Assembly (NCBI GenBank): GCA_963995505.1
Contig: OZ023185.1
Coordinates: 18,797,691 to 18,861,690, forward strand
Source of the DNA: Hypericum androsaemum
Taxonomy: Eukaryota > Streptophyta > Magnoliopsida > Malpighiales > Hypericaceae
Reading direction: 5' to 3'
DNA length: 64,000 nucleotides
This document shows positions 1-11,894 of the stretch, in pieces. The notes below the pieces were generated by a model. The model was not told the origin of the DNA. It ran no database searches and saw only the letters and a program-made list of their open reading frames with translations. The position numbers and the translations under genes are program-made. Every line of letters starts with the position of its first letter. The stretch's first letter is position 1.

Positions 1-1034
1 TTGGTTCTCTTTTGCTGGGTTCTATCTATCCGGTTACTTTTGGCTTTATTTTATTTCGGATGTGCTGCGATGTTGCAAAGTAGTTCGATATAGATGGACA
101 ATTAGAGGCTCTGGCATAAGCCTGTGCGACCATCTATATATCCAAGTAGTTCGATAACTTGGTATTCTGAGTTCACATTTTGATTTGCTGTCTTGCTGAT
201 TGTGTTTGAGATGTTGCAAAGTTTATGGTCTGCCTGGGAATAATTAATCATTGACCTATTCCTCGTATATGGAGAAACCGCTCAATCTTAGTTTCTGGAG
301 CTAGCCCTGCACGCATACTCCATTAGTTCCAAGTGTACATTCTTGGCGATGCATTGTTCTATTGTTTTGCTTCACTCTCGATGGTTGCTTCTACTAGCGA
401 ATTTGAAACTGGCTGGATATTTTATTATGGAAATGGATGGCAACTCGAATTCGGTCACTGTCATATGGAATGAGAATCGGAATGTGCAAGTTGGCTTTTG
501 TTAATGGTATCATCTGGGTGTTATTTATAGTGACGAGTACAGGCCTCTACTGAAAAAATTGCTACTTTTAGTATTAAAATACTAAAAATCTTCTGAAGAA
601 TTGGTAACCTTAATTTCCATGTGAAGATTTTGGTAAACAAGTTCCGTTATTTTCTATTGAATGGACCAGTTCAAAGCATGTGCTTACTACATATTCAATG
701 ACCTGCTGCTATCTTTTTATTAGTAGTGTCATTTAGCTTCACAAAATAAACTATTCCTTGCAATCCTGTTAGGCTTCTCTTTTGCAGCTAGAAACAATTA
801 TTGTTGGTTGGTTGTACAATGATTAAGTTGCTATGTCTCTGCTCTTTGGGATATCAGCTGTCAGTATCATAACCAGATCCATTTTTTTTATTTTTTGGTT
901 TTAGTCATTTTAAATGTTTGGGAGTTCAGCCAATCAAGAGATTACTGTTTCAAAGAACTTGGTCCCAATCATTTGAGACTCTGCAGAATGTATAGCATAG
1001 AATTTTGTGCTGTCCAAGAAGCAAGGGATTTACT

Positions 1035-1256
1035 CACACCTTAATTGTGCTTGAACTTGGGCAAATAAGCTAGAAACTGATTTACTCTGCTTATGTATTG
1101 AGAGCATCTTAGTAAACTATTTATTCATAACTGGACTGTGGGGTGCACACCTTAATTGTGCTTGAACTTGGGCAAATAAGCAAGAAACTGATTTACTCTG
1201 CTTATGTATTGAGAGCACCTTAGTAAACTATTTATTCATAACTGGACTGTGGGGTG
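1035..1256. repeat. Two-copy tandem duplication, 111-bp period
   Basis: Two nearly identical 111-bp copies lie head to tail (1035-1145 and 1146-1256). The first bases of a third copy follow at 1257, after which the sequence diverges. Copies differ at only a few bases, so the duplication is recent. It lies upstream of the first visible exon of the SAM-domain gene, probably inside one of its introns. No coding potential is seen. Bases 1-1496 otherwise show no recognisable exon. Confidence 0.85.
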
Positions 1257-1496
1257 CACACCTTAGAACAATTGTGCGAAAATAATATGCACTGTGCAGA
1301 TTTGGATACTGTTATCTTTTAGCCGATGAACCTTTGATAAAGACGGAACCTGTTTGACAATGTCAGGGTGCTTGTGTGCTTGCTGTTACCTTCATTGTTC
1401 ATGAATTATGTTGAAAGTATGTACAGAATCTACAGATCTTAGTCTTTTTATGATGACTCAATGGCGACCTACTGTGGGTGTCTCTCTTTATACCAG

Positions 1497-2458
1497 GATG
1501 TTGGTCTGTGGCTGGAAGAAATAAATCTTGGAAGCTACAGGCCAATTTTCAAAGAAAATGGCGTTAACGGGGAATATTTGGAAGGCATGTCCATGTTCAC
1601 AACTGAACAGATTCTACGGTTCATAAGGAGGTGTCACATGAAATGGGGTGATTTCATTACTTTGTGCAAGGAGCTTAGACGAATAAAAGGTCCGCTTTGT
1701 CTTTGCCTATTTCTCTCTCTCTAGGATTTGTCTAACATTCAACTGTTTCTAATGTCTCCTAAGCTACTAGTTGCAAATGCATAATTTGGTATTATCAGAA
1801 TTTCAAGTACTGTTTTCTAGCGGAAAATTGTATTTTCAATGACTTAATCTTCCTTTTGGAAAAAAAGTGACATGACATATATTGGAGTCATGGAGTGGCG
1901 GAATCCTGGTATTCTCTTTATTGCATTCAATTTGTTGAGTCTATCAGGCATGGATGATTCCTCTGAAGCCCCTTTGTCGATGTCATTTGCTCTTTTATAT
2001 AAAGTACATCTTAAACCCTTCTATTAGTACCAAGAAAAAGCTGTGGGTATATGATGTCTACTATTGAATTCTGGTGCTGTCAATTGAGTAATTATGGCCA
2101 GACAAGATTTGTGTTCCCCAAAACGTATGCCCTTCTCTTAGATTCTATTCCGGTCGCGATCCAGCTAACTGTAGCATCATCATATGCCTTATGGTTTAAG
2201 TGATATTTGGTTGTGCCAACAAGTTGAATGCTTTCATGTCTTTCTTTGGTCTCTGGTCATTCCATCTCGTACGTACATTTGAGTTTGTTGACTTTGGCCG
2301 AGTTTTCTGACACAAAATCGATTTCAGTTGCATGCCTGAAAGGGGAACAAAGAGTTCGCGGGCCATGGTGGGCTCCGTCATGCCTCTCTGTAGTCTTTGT
2401 CAACGCAGCCAAGCGCAACAGACAATCGCGAGTTGTATCGTTGAAGCTTGAACCATAA
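1497..2458 (+). CDS. SAM-domain protein, 3' part (two last exons)
   Basis: Partial gene. The exons seen are 1497-1689 and 2328-2458, with GT-AG intron 1690-2327 and stop TAA at 2456-2458. The first exon encodes a sterile alpha motif: VGLWLEEINLGSYRPIF followed by NGVNGEYLEGM and ILRFIRRCHMKWGDF. The last exon encodes a basic tail ending SRVVSLKLEP. Joining across the intron restores the frame at a split Val codon. SAM domains mediate protein or RNA interactions; the specific role of this plant protein is not known to me. The match to plant SAM proteins that share this C-terminus (I recall the Arabidopsis gene next to HSP90.6) is strong. An acceptor (ttataccag) precedes 1497, so the ATG at 1461 is intronic read-through and not the real start. 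The N-terminal exons lie upstream of the window or were not recognised in 1-1460. Confidence 0.8.
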
Positions 2459-3384
2459 TGGAAGGCCTCAGCTGTATGTATGTATTAGTAGTGCTCTTTC
2501 CTTCTCTCTTTTTCCCCCTCCCCTCTTTTTCGTTTATCCTTAGAGAACAGAATGATAGAGAAACAACTCAAAGCTTTTGTTTTGAATGTCGAAAGGTGTG
2601 CGTGGAAGTTCGGAAATTTCCGAAACCCTTGTTATATATTGGTTGATGTTTAAGTCCATAAACAAACACTGTATCTTCCTTTTTCTTTCCTCTTTTGTGT
2701 AGAGATATATGAATGGTAACGTGGAAGAAAACGAATGTAATATGTCCCAAACAAATCTACCTATGATTTGTGCTTTGCTTGTCCTAGAACACTCACCCCC
2801 TCCCGACCGAATCAAGCGATCCGTCCTGGCCATTGTTGTTCTTACACGTATCGATGACATTTCCAGTATCTTTTTGGGGCCAACTGTTCAACATTGTTAA
2901 TGTTCATTTCCGGTCAAACCCATGACCTAAGAATTATTAGACCTCGACGTTAGCTTTAGTGGCTCAAGTGACAAAAGGCGGGCGGGTTCCTGAGAATTTC
3001 GAATCAGAGTTCAAACCGAGGATCGTCAACATGTAAAAAAAAACGAAAAAAATCGTCAAACATAATCATCAATTCAATTGCCTATTTAAGTATATCTCGA
3101 GGTCTGATTCAAGTCGATAAAAGTTTTGGAGTTCGAGACCAGAGTTCAAATCTTATTTTTGCTGCGGGTGCGGGTACGGGTTCAAGCGGGCTTGAAGAAT
3201 CCTAAAAAACCAGAAAGAAGGAGGCCCATATATATAGCTCCTGGAATTCAACCCGGCCCGGCCCAAAAATAATAACCGCAAACTAAATAGAAATTTAAAA
3301 TTTCTCCCACCCCACCCGCTAGAAAGTACTAAACCCTAAAGTAAACCTCCATTTCCCTCCCACCGGTGATCGGAAAGTTGGAGA
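2459..3384. other. 3' UTR and intergenic spacer with SINE-like piece
   Basis: No coding exon is recognised. It holds the 3' UTR of the SAM gene and the promoter and leader of NUP133. Around 2945-3035 and 3105-3190 there are short stretches with tRNA-promoter-like wording (TTAGTGGCTCAAG, then GAGTTCAAACC or GAGTTCAAATC), as in tRNA-derived SINE fragments. No clean ends were found, so the SINE reading is tentative. Confidence 0.4.
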
Positions 3385-6300
3385 ATGTTCACTCCGGGAA
3401 CCAAGCGCCCCGGCCTCCGGAACCGTAGTACTAATCCCCTACATCCGGGCCCAGGGGATTCTCCGTCGACCCCCGCCCCGTCCTCCGCTTTAATCCCTAA
3501 CCGCCCTGCCACCGGAACCCCTGCTCCTTGGGCTCCCCGCCTCTCCGTCCTCGCCAGGTAACGCCTCTCCGTCCTCCTCCGCTTCTTCTGTAGCTTTACA
3601 TTGTTGTTGACTGATCCATTTGTTTAGGATTCCGCCGTCGGAAAACTCGAGCCAGGTCGATCCGACTAAGCCGGTATATGTTGGCGAGTTTCCTCAGGTG
3701 GTCCGCGATGAGCAGGACCGCCTGCTGCGAGGCCGTCCTTCTGGTTAGTGTTTCTTTCTTTTAGTAATTGTTGGGAAGGGCCTGATGTCGTTGCTTATAA
3801 AGTAGGAGGTGCGTTTCTTGTGGCAGGGGATGCGGTTTTCTGCGGCGGGATGGATAAGGAGACGTGTCTCTCGTGGATTGTGTGCGGTAACAGGCTCTTC
3901 GTTTGGAGTCACTTGATGTCCCTGCCCTCGTCTAGGCGGAACTGCGTTGACCTGGAACTGCCTTCTGGCGTTTCGAGCGACAGTGGTAGTTGGATGGTCT
4001 GCATTGTGAGCTGGGATCGTGATGGGAGGAGGAATCGGGTTTCAAGGGGTTCCGCTTCCGCGGGTGTTGTCATGTGTAATAGGAAGACTCGTGCTGTTGT
4101 GTATTGGCCCGATATTTATGGCCAAGGTAATTGTGTTACTTGTTTGTTAGCTTCTGATGAAAGAGAAGTGACTTCTTCCCCAGGAGATGTGAGTACGCCC
4201 ACAAGCAGGCAGAGGCAGCCACAGCAACAACACAGTACAGTTAGGACTGGTTTGGTGGGGTTGAGTTCTTTTGTTTCATTGATCGCGTGCCCTGTGGATG
4301 CTCAACAGAAGGTCTGCTTTGCCTTGGCTTGTAGTTCTAATGGTGAGCTCTGGCAGTTTCACTGTAGTTCCAGGGAGATCCAGCATAGTAAGGTGGACGA
4401 GGATGTAGTAAGTTCGTCCTCCTCTCAAAAGAGTGACGGCGGTAAATTTTCTGGCAACAAGGGGTACCCGAGGTCACTTGTCTGGCGCTTCCCAGTTCAT
4501 TCTCTTAAGGAGTCTGATAGAGAGTTTTTTCTGCTGACTGACCATGAGATACAGTGTTTGAGTGTTAAGTGTGAGCATAGCATTAGAGTTTTCAAGCTTT
4601 GGTCTCACGAGATTGTTGGGAATGATGGCGATTCAGGAATTAAGAAGGATTTGGCTGGTCAGAAACGAATCTGGCCTCTGGATTTGCAAGTGGATGATCA
4701 TGGTAAAGTGATCACAATTCTCATTGCCACCTTCTGCAAGGACAGGGTCAGTAGTTCCAGCTACACTCAGTATTCTCTTTTGACCATGCAATACAAATCT
4801 GCTTATAGCTTGTCTTTTGAAACCAATGAAAGGGTTTTGGAAAAGAAAACTCCAATACAGGTGATAATGCCAAAAGCACGAGTAGAAGATGAGGATTTCC
4901 TTTTTTCTATGAGGCTAAGAGTTGGTGGGAAGCCTTCTGGTTCAGCCATCATCTTATCTGGTGACGGAACTGCTACAGTTTCTCATTATGACAAGAATGC
5001 TACACGTCTCTATCAGTTCGATCTACCTTATGATGCAGGAAAAGTTTTGGATGCTTCAATACTACCATCCACAGATGATTTTGAAGATGGTCCCTGGGTT
5101 GTACTAACAGAAAAAGCTGGCATATGGGCGATACCAGAAAAAGCTGTTGTACTGGGTGCAGTAGAACCACCTGAAAGGAGCTTATCACGTAAAGGGAGCT
5201 CGAACGAAGGATCTGTCCAGGAGGAGAAAAGAAGTATTGCATTTGCAAGTAATTTTGCTCCAATAAGAGCAAGTTCTGAAGCTTGGGATGTCGGTGACAG
5301 ACAAAGAGCAAGTATGACTGGAATTGCACGTCGAAGTGCCTTAGACGAGGAATCAGAAGCTTTACTCGGTCAGATCTTTCATGATTTCCTCTCAACTGGG
5401 CAGGTCAACTCCTCATTTGAAAAGCTCCAGAATTCTGGCTCTTTTGAAAGAGATGGAGAAACAAATGTCTTCACTAGAATGAGCAAATCCATTGTTGACA
5501 CTTTGGCTAAGCATTGGACAACCACCAGAGGTGCTGAGATTGTTGGTATGGCAATTGTGTCCAGCCAGCTGTATGATAAGCAGCAAAAACACGAACAATT
5601 TCTTCAGTTCATTGCGTTATCAAAGTGCCACGAGGAACTGTGTTCTAAACAGAGTATGTTTCACAGAAAACCTTTTAAGCCAATATGCATATGTGCGCAT
5701 TCAATTTTCTGTGCTTATTCAAGTCATGGATTAGGACAAGGGCAAATCTTTTTTTTCTCAAATTTCTTCTCCTTTATCAAGCTGTGATAGTGTAGGATAA
5801 TAATTGTTTGGGGATGAGTTTTGAGGCATCTATCTCCTACCAAACATAAAGATTAAGCGACTCCAAAACACATGATGCTTAGGTGACTGAAACATGTCTA
5901 AACCAACAAGACTTTTTCTGCCTGCAGGACAGGCTTTGCTTACTATCTTGGAGCATGGTGAAAAACTTGCTGGAATGATCCAACTGAGAGACCTGCAGAA
6001 CATCATAAGCCAACACCGTTCAAGTGCATCCGGCTCGCTGCAACCTAGTTCAGATTCTCAAATTTCAGGCGCTCTTTGGGATCTAATTCAATTAGTTGGA
6101 GAGATAGCTCGACGGAACACTGTTCTCCTAATGGACAGGGACAATGCTGAGGTCTTCTACACAAAGGTTTCCAATCTTGAACAGTTATTTGATTGCTTAG
6201 AGAGGCACTTAGAATATATTGTAAGTGAGGAACAGCCCCCTGAGATTCAAATTGGAAGAGCTTGTGATATTTCAAGTGCAATAGTTTCTGTAGTCCGTGG

Positions 6301-9300
6301 TGCTGTACGCTACAAAAATGAGCATCACATGTGGTATCCAGCACCTGAGGGCTTAACACCTTGGTACTGCCAACCTGTGGTACGCAATGGTTTGTGGAGA
6401 GTATCTTCTTTCATGCGTCAATTTGTAGATGAAGTATCGGGGCTAGATGTTTCTGCAAGATCAGATCTGTTTGCCCATTTAGAATCCCTGGCTGAAGTTC
6501 TGCTTGAGGCATATGCTGGTGCGATCACAGCTAAACTTGAACGTGGTGAGGACCACAAAGGTTTGCTGGATGAGTATTGGGATAGGCGGGATTCCCTTCT
6601 CAACACTCTGTATAAACAAGTGAGATATTTTGTCGAAGGCAGGCATCAGGTTTGTGTCAATTGCTCTTATACCTCGTGTCATGATCCATATGGTTGGCAT
6701 TTGTAGAAGGTTGTCTTTTCCATAAGGATGTTGCAATCGACTAGTCTTGGATTATAACAAACTTGGTTATTTTTGCATTTATGTAGACCGGTTATGAACC
6801 ATAAGTGGTTCTTTCTTCAGGCCTTGTTGCAATTTGATTCCTTTTTTAACTCGCTAGCCTAGGGTATTTCCTTTCCTCTGCTTATAAGACAGCACCCAGA
6901 CAGTAGGAGTATATTTTGTCATCTACCGAGAAAAGGGGAATAAACCCAATGATATGGGCCGAATGCTGAAATTATTTTTATTGCAATGCCTTTGCTGAAC
7001 GATTGTAGAGTTTGGTTCGGCTGTGTCGCCTATTAGTAGATCCTCGTCTACAGGCTTAAATAGACCTTTTTTCTGTTTTCATTTGCAGATTTTCAATATT
7101 GGAAGAGAAGAGCAGAATGAAGTAACTTTTAGAAAACTTTCTGCAAATTTGCTTACCATTGCAAAAAGGCATGAAGGGTACAACACAATGTGGAAGATAT
7201 TTTGTGACCTTGATGACTTTGAACTGCTGAGACAACTCATGGTATGTTTAAAGGAAAATTTTCTTCTCAAAATCTCAGGATTAGGTTGAGAATGGTGTCA
7301 TATTAGTGCTTTGAGCCTGGGATTGGCACTCGTTTGTCAAGTTGTATGACACAATAAATCATTGAGTAGATTGTCTGATTGATTGACTCTAAGGAATTCG
7401 TTGTTATTTTTAAATGTTTCCTCCTTGTGGGAATCTACTTTTAGGATGGGGTGGTTAGTTCTAGGAGTGGATGTTCTACAGCTTCCTTGGCACTTGGTCT
7501 GCTGGAAATCGGGACCGACTTTATTTTGTTCAATTGGTTTCTTCTCTCTCACATGTTGAAAAGTTCATGTGTGTTTGATCATCTGGTTCTTAGGCAATCG
7601 TAGGAAAATGTCTTCTTTTTCTTGTTGCTTTCCAAGTTGAAATGCATGTATCAATTCTGCTGCGGTTGATTATGGTGTGCTTTTGTGTGTAGTATTGCAT
7701 TAGGTGATTACATTTCAGAGATGTTCTTGATTGACAATTCAATGTTTGCTAGTTCTCCTTGCACAATTTTTATTGGTATGCGTTTTTGTTGTCGTCCTCT
7801 CCCTTTTCACTTGTTGGTACTTTATCAAAGTCCACTTGTTGGTTCTTGCAATCCTTAATGCTTCCATGCTTTTGTCAGCATGAGAGCATGGGACCCAAAG
7901 GAGGCTTCAGTTACTTTGTTTTTAAACAACTCTACGAGAAGAAGCAGTTCTCAAAGCTTCTAAAGCTTGGTGAAGAGTTCCAGGAGGAGTTATCTATTTT
8001 CCTCAAGGATCATAGAGACCTTCTGTGGCTCCATGAGTTGTTCCTCCATCAATTTTCCCCAGCTTCAGAAACTCTTCATCTATTAGCGCTCTCTCAAGAT
8101 GTCCACTTGAGTTCAGAAGGTGAAGAGCGTGAAGAGCCTGATCCTTGTGGGATGGTGAAAAGTTTGTCGGACAGAAAACGTCTTCTAAATCTGTCAAAGA
8201 TTGCTGCTATGGCAGGTATTTGTGCTGCCTTTAGTTCTCATGACATTTAGCCATGACGATCTTGAAATCTATCTTTTATGTTTTGATTCTTTGTAATGTG
8301 CTAGCTGTTGTTTCTTTTGGATTTTAGCATTCATTTTTGAGTTTGTAGAACTATATTTGTTATTCTAAAAAAAATAGAACTATATTCGTTGGGTTTTCTA
8401 GGTAAGCTTGGGATTTTGTTGGCCCATCCAAGGGTAACACGTCCTGTTATACATTTTATCTTTCTAAATGTAGTTCTTGAACTCAGGCAAGGATGTGGAC
8501 TATGAGGGGAAAGTGAAACGCATGGAAGCAGATTTAAGGATCTTGAAATTGCAGGCAAGTTTTCTTCCATTAGAAGGCATGCGTGTGCCATTTGTTCTTG
8601 TCATGTGTAATGTCTTTGACTCTCCTATCTTTGCCTGTGCCATCTGTTCTCTGTTAGAAGTGGGCTAGGGAATTTTAGGGGCCTCTGTAGCCAGCGGAAT
8701 CATGGATTTCCGTTATTTCAATAGTCAGCTAGTTGGAACATGTCAATTTGTCAACCATGATGTGAGTTCCATTCGTGGAATTTGAAAGATGCCGGGATCA
8801 TCCCAAAAAGCCAGTTAAATAAGACCAAACAAGTTTTGGTTTATCAGCTTCTTGTTCTATTTGTAAAAGAAAACAGAAATGGTTATCAATTACTGTGTGC
8901 CTGGGCTTCTTCGAGGACAAGTTGAACTCGGAAAAGGGATTTCCATGTAGTTGGGTGCTTTGACTTCTTTTATAAATGGTCGATCACTTATTGTCAATGC
9001 AGGAAGCGATCATGGAAGTTCTGAGTGCTAATGATGCAATGCAAGACATTGGACAGCAGCTATTACGTCCAGAGGAGCTCATAGAAGTATGCATTAAAGC
9101 CGACAACCTAGAGCTTACTTTGTGGGCTTTTGATGTGTTTGCATGGACCGGTTGCTCATTCCGTAGAACCCACCGAAACCTTCTGGAGGAATGCTGGAAG
9201 AATGCCACTGATCAAGATGATTGGGGACAAATCTACCAAGCAAGTAGCAATGAGGGGTGGAGCGACGAGGAAACCATACGGCAGTTGAGAAGCACTCTGC

Positions 9301-9551
9301 TTTTCCAGGCATCAAGCCGGTGTTATGGTCCCGACGCAGAAACCATCGAAGGAGGTTTCCACGAAGTGCTACCCTTGACGACTGAGAATGTCAAGTTTTC
9401 AGGGTCGAAGGAATTGGATCTCTCTGTAGAATCGATACTGATGCAGCACAAGGATTTTCCAGAGGCCGGAAAGCTAATGAAGACTGCAATCATGCTCGGC
9501 AGCGCGTATAACGATACCAAACCAGAAGAGAGCCCTTACCTAATGGAATGA
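3385..9551 (+). CDS. NUP133: Nuclear pore complex protein NUP133
   Basis: Scaffold nucleoporin of the outer-ring Nup107-160 (Y) complex at the nuclear envelope, needed for pore assembly and mRNA export. The model joins 3385-3557, 3628-3743, 3827-5653, 5928-6649, 7089-7241, 7879-8215, 8487-8554 and 9003-9551: 3945 nt, 1314 aa, close to the roughly 1.3-kaa plant family length. The N-terminus has the plant signature NRPATGTPAPWAPRLSVLAR and VYVGEFPQVVRDEQ, followed by GGMDKETCLSW at the start of the beta-propeller (roughly residues 70-500). The rest is the alpha-solenoid, including ILEHGEKLAGMIQLR, AKRHEGYNTMW and QASSRCYGPDAET. The ATG at 3385 is the first in frame and fits homologues. The intron after 8554 begins with GC instead of GT (CAG/GCAAGT) and ends AG. 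Its neighbour downstream is LHCB2, same strand. The family assignment is firm; the exact edges of exon 5 are the least certain part. Confidence 0.95.
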
Positions 9552-10439
9552 TGACCTAGTTCAAGGTCCTTGCCATTTTCTTGTAGAATTTGAGGTTAGT
9601 GTTGTGCAGGTTAAATCCACAATCAGCTTTCCATACTTCCCGCCTAGTTCTGCAATGGGGAGCAAATGACACTAAATCAGCTCTAAATAGTTGATTCTCT
9701 CATCCCGCTGGTTTGCTGCCTAATCCATAGAATACTATGTTCATAACGACTTCTCGAGTAAAATTCAAATATTAAGTCACTTGAATTTGAAATGGTAGGA
9801 GGCCCTATTAGCGGATTAATTATTTTTTGATATTACTCGACTTTAAATACTGAGAGTACTTCCAGCTTGCCCAAGGACACAACAATTTGGCAGGAAAATA
9901 AAGGATATGGATCCTATGCCATGTCTTCCCCCTCTAAGCTTAAAACTTCTTGATCCTCGTATTTGTGTTGGATGAACGGTATTTGCTTAGGAAAAGATTG
10001 CTTCCAGCTGATAGGCTTTAATTGGATAATGATAGCGATTGGCCTTGGCTTTGGATAAGGTCTCTAATCTTGAAAATGGTAGCCACCAAAGCAAATCTTT
10101 CTCTTTTGCAAAATTCTTGATTAAGTTTGAAGTGAACTCATGAATTAAATAATTTGATCAAGAAGTGACCCCACCATTAGAAAACACAAGAAGCAAGGAT
10201 CCGAGGTGGCAGAAGAGGAGCCACTAAAGCCACCTCCAAAGAATCTAAAGGGAAATCCACATCCAACCCAAATGGACCAATGGGATGTTGGTGAGGTGTA
10301 GATATCCTGATCCACCACATCATCTCCTCTGCCAATAAAATCCCCACCCCAATCCCTCCATTGTTTCATGCAATAACACCAACCAACCAACCAACTTGTA
10401 GTAGTAAAGAAACAAGGTCCAAACAGAGGAAGAGAGGCA
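9552..10439. other. NUP133-LHCB2 intergenic region
   Basis: This 0.89-kb spacer holds the NUP133 3' UTR and the LHCB2 promoter. No ORF with family similarity is present. The minus-strand ORF overlapping 10145-10555 is an artefact over the LHCB2 leader and first exon. Confidence 0.6.
10277..10341 (+). promoter_or_regulatory. Putative LHCB2 core promoter elements
   Basis: Upstream of the LHCB2 ATG there is CCAAT at 10277-10281, GATATC with a GATA core at 10301-10306, and an AT-rich TATA-like AATAAAAT at 10334-10341, about 100 bp before the start codon. CCAAT-GATA-TATA order is typical of light-regulated Lhcb promoters (established knowledge). Calling these particular copies functional is inference. 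Confidence 0.35.
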
Positions 10440-11531
10440 ATGGCCACCTCAACTTTCCACCACTCGGGAGTTGCTGCGTTGAGGCAGTCCAATGACTTCG
10501 CCCGCAAGGTAGCTGCATCCAATGGCGGCCGCATCACCATGCGTCGCACCGTCAAAAGTGCCCCTCAAAGCATCTGGTAAATTTGCGGTTAAGTCAGAAC
10601 AAATTATGTTTGATCGACTTAACCAAATTATGTTTGATCCAAGTAATCAAAGGTTGTTAGGTCTGGTAATTTGACGAGATTATACACAATACTTGTATCG
10701 TATTTTGTTTTTTTTTTCTTGTCCTATGGTTTATATAACTTATTATTATTATGCTATTAATTAATTGAAGAGAGAGGCTTTTAAAATCATGATGTTCTAA
10801 AAGAATTGGTGGGTGTGAGAAACACTAATGTTATTAGTACGTAATGTTGGGTTGGGATATGCAATGCATGATGAAACAGGTACGGACCTGACCGTCCCAA
10901 GTACTTGGGACCATTCTCGGAGCAGACCCCATCGTACCTGACCGGTGAGTTCCCCGGTGACTACGGATGGGACACCGCGGGGTTGTCTGCTGACCCCGAG
11001 ACATTCACCAAGAACCGCGAGCTCGAGGTGATCCACTCCAGGTGGGCCATGCTCGGCGCGCTCGGCTGCGTCTTCCCGGAGATCCTCTCGAAGAACGGCA
11101 TCAAGTTCGGAGAGGCAGTGTGGTTCAAGGCCGGGTCCCAAATCTTCTCCGAGGGCGGACTTGACTACCTTGGCAACCCCAACCTGATCCATGCTCAGAG
11201 CATCCTTGCGATCTGGGCCACCCAGGTTGTGCTCATGGGGTTCATCGAGGGCTACCGCATTGGTGGTGGACCCCTTGGCGAGGGGCTCGACCCCCTCTAC
11301 CCTGGTGGCGCATTCGACCCCCTCGGCCTCGCTGATGACCCCGAGGCATTCGCGGAGTTGAAGGTCAAGGAGCTCAAGAACGGTAGGCTTGCTATGTTCT
11401 CCATGTTCGGCTTCTTTGTTCAGGCCATCGTCACCGGAAAGGGTCCCATTGAGAACCTTTACGACCACGTCGCCGATCCCGTCGCCAACAACGCCTGGGC
11501 TTTCGCCACCAACTTCGTCCCCGGAAAGTGA
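10440..11531 (+). CDS. LHCB2: LHCII chlorophyll a/b-binding protein LHCB2
   Basis: Trimeric antenna protein of photosystem II in thylakoid membranes; it binds chlorophyll a/b and carotenoids and takes part in state transitions. The exons are 10440-10576 and 10880-11531 (789 nt, 262 aa). The intron splits the Trp codon of SAPQSIW, an intron position found in Lhcb2 genes. Residues 1-34 are a chloroplast transit peptide. The mature N-terminus RRTVKSAPQ carries the STN7-type phosphorylation Thr (Thr37 of the precursor). The chlorophyll-binding helices are seen as [37 protein letters not shown] and [20 protein letters not shown], and the end is [19 protein letters not shown] and [21 protein letters not shown] point to LHCB2 rather than LHCB1. 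The second exon is strongly GC-rich at third positions, unlike its neighbours; this is common in highly expressed antenna genes. Confidence 0.96.
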
Positions 11532-11894
11532 GAGCTTTCCCTGCTTGCTTGTTCCCATTAGCGCTCTCCATGCCTTGGAGCTTGTAATGGGACCCACCTT
11601 GGGCCAAATGAGAACGTATTTGTATTGTATCCCATCCAGATGAACATAAAACTATATCCTCCTTTATTATTGCGTTCTTAAAACTCAAACTCGAGAAGTG
11701 CAAGTTGCAATACAAACAATGTAGAGTTACCCGAATCGAAAGCCGACTACACACACGAGTAATGCAATTGCATTGTAGAGAAGAACTGATCCGATCCTTA
11801 CGTGATACCAGTGAACTTGGCTCTTCTGATCATGAGAATGGAGGAAAAGTAATATACATGTTTTCTAACTAGAGACTAAAACTCTCCTTCCTCC

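Noticed and set aside
1461..1496. ATG at 1461 as the start of the SAM protein
   Set aside because: A good splice acceptor sits at 1495-1496, and similarity to the SAM domain begins only after it.
10797..11597. 266-aa minus-strand ORF
   Set aside because: Antisense of LHCB2 exon 2; GC-rich codon bias leaves the antisense frame open. No family similarity.
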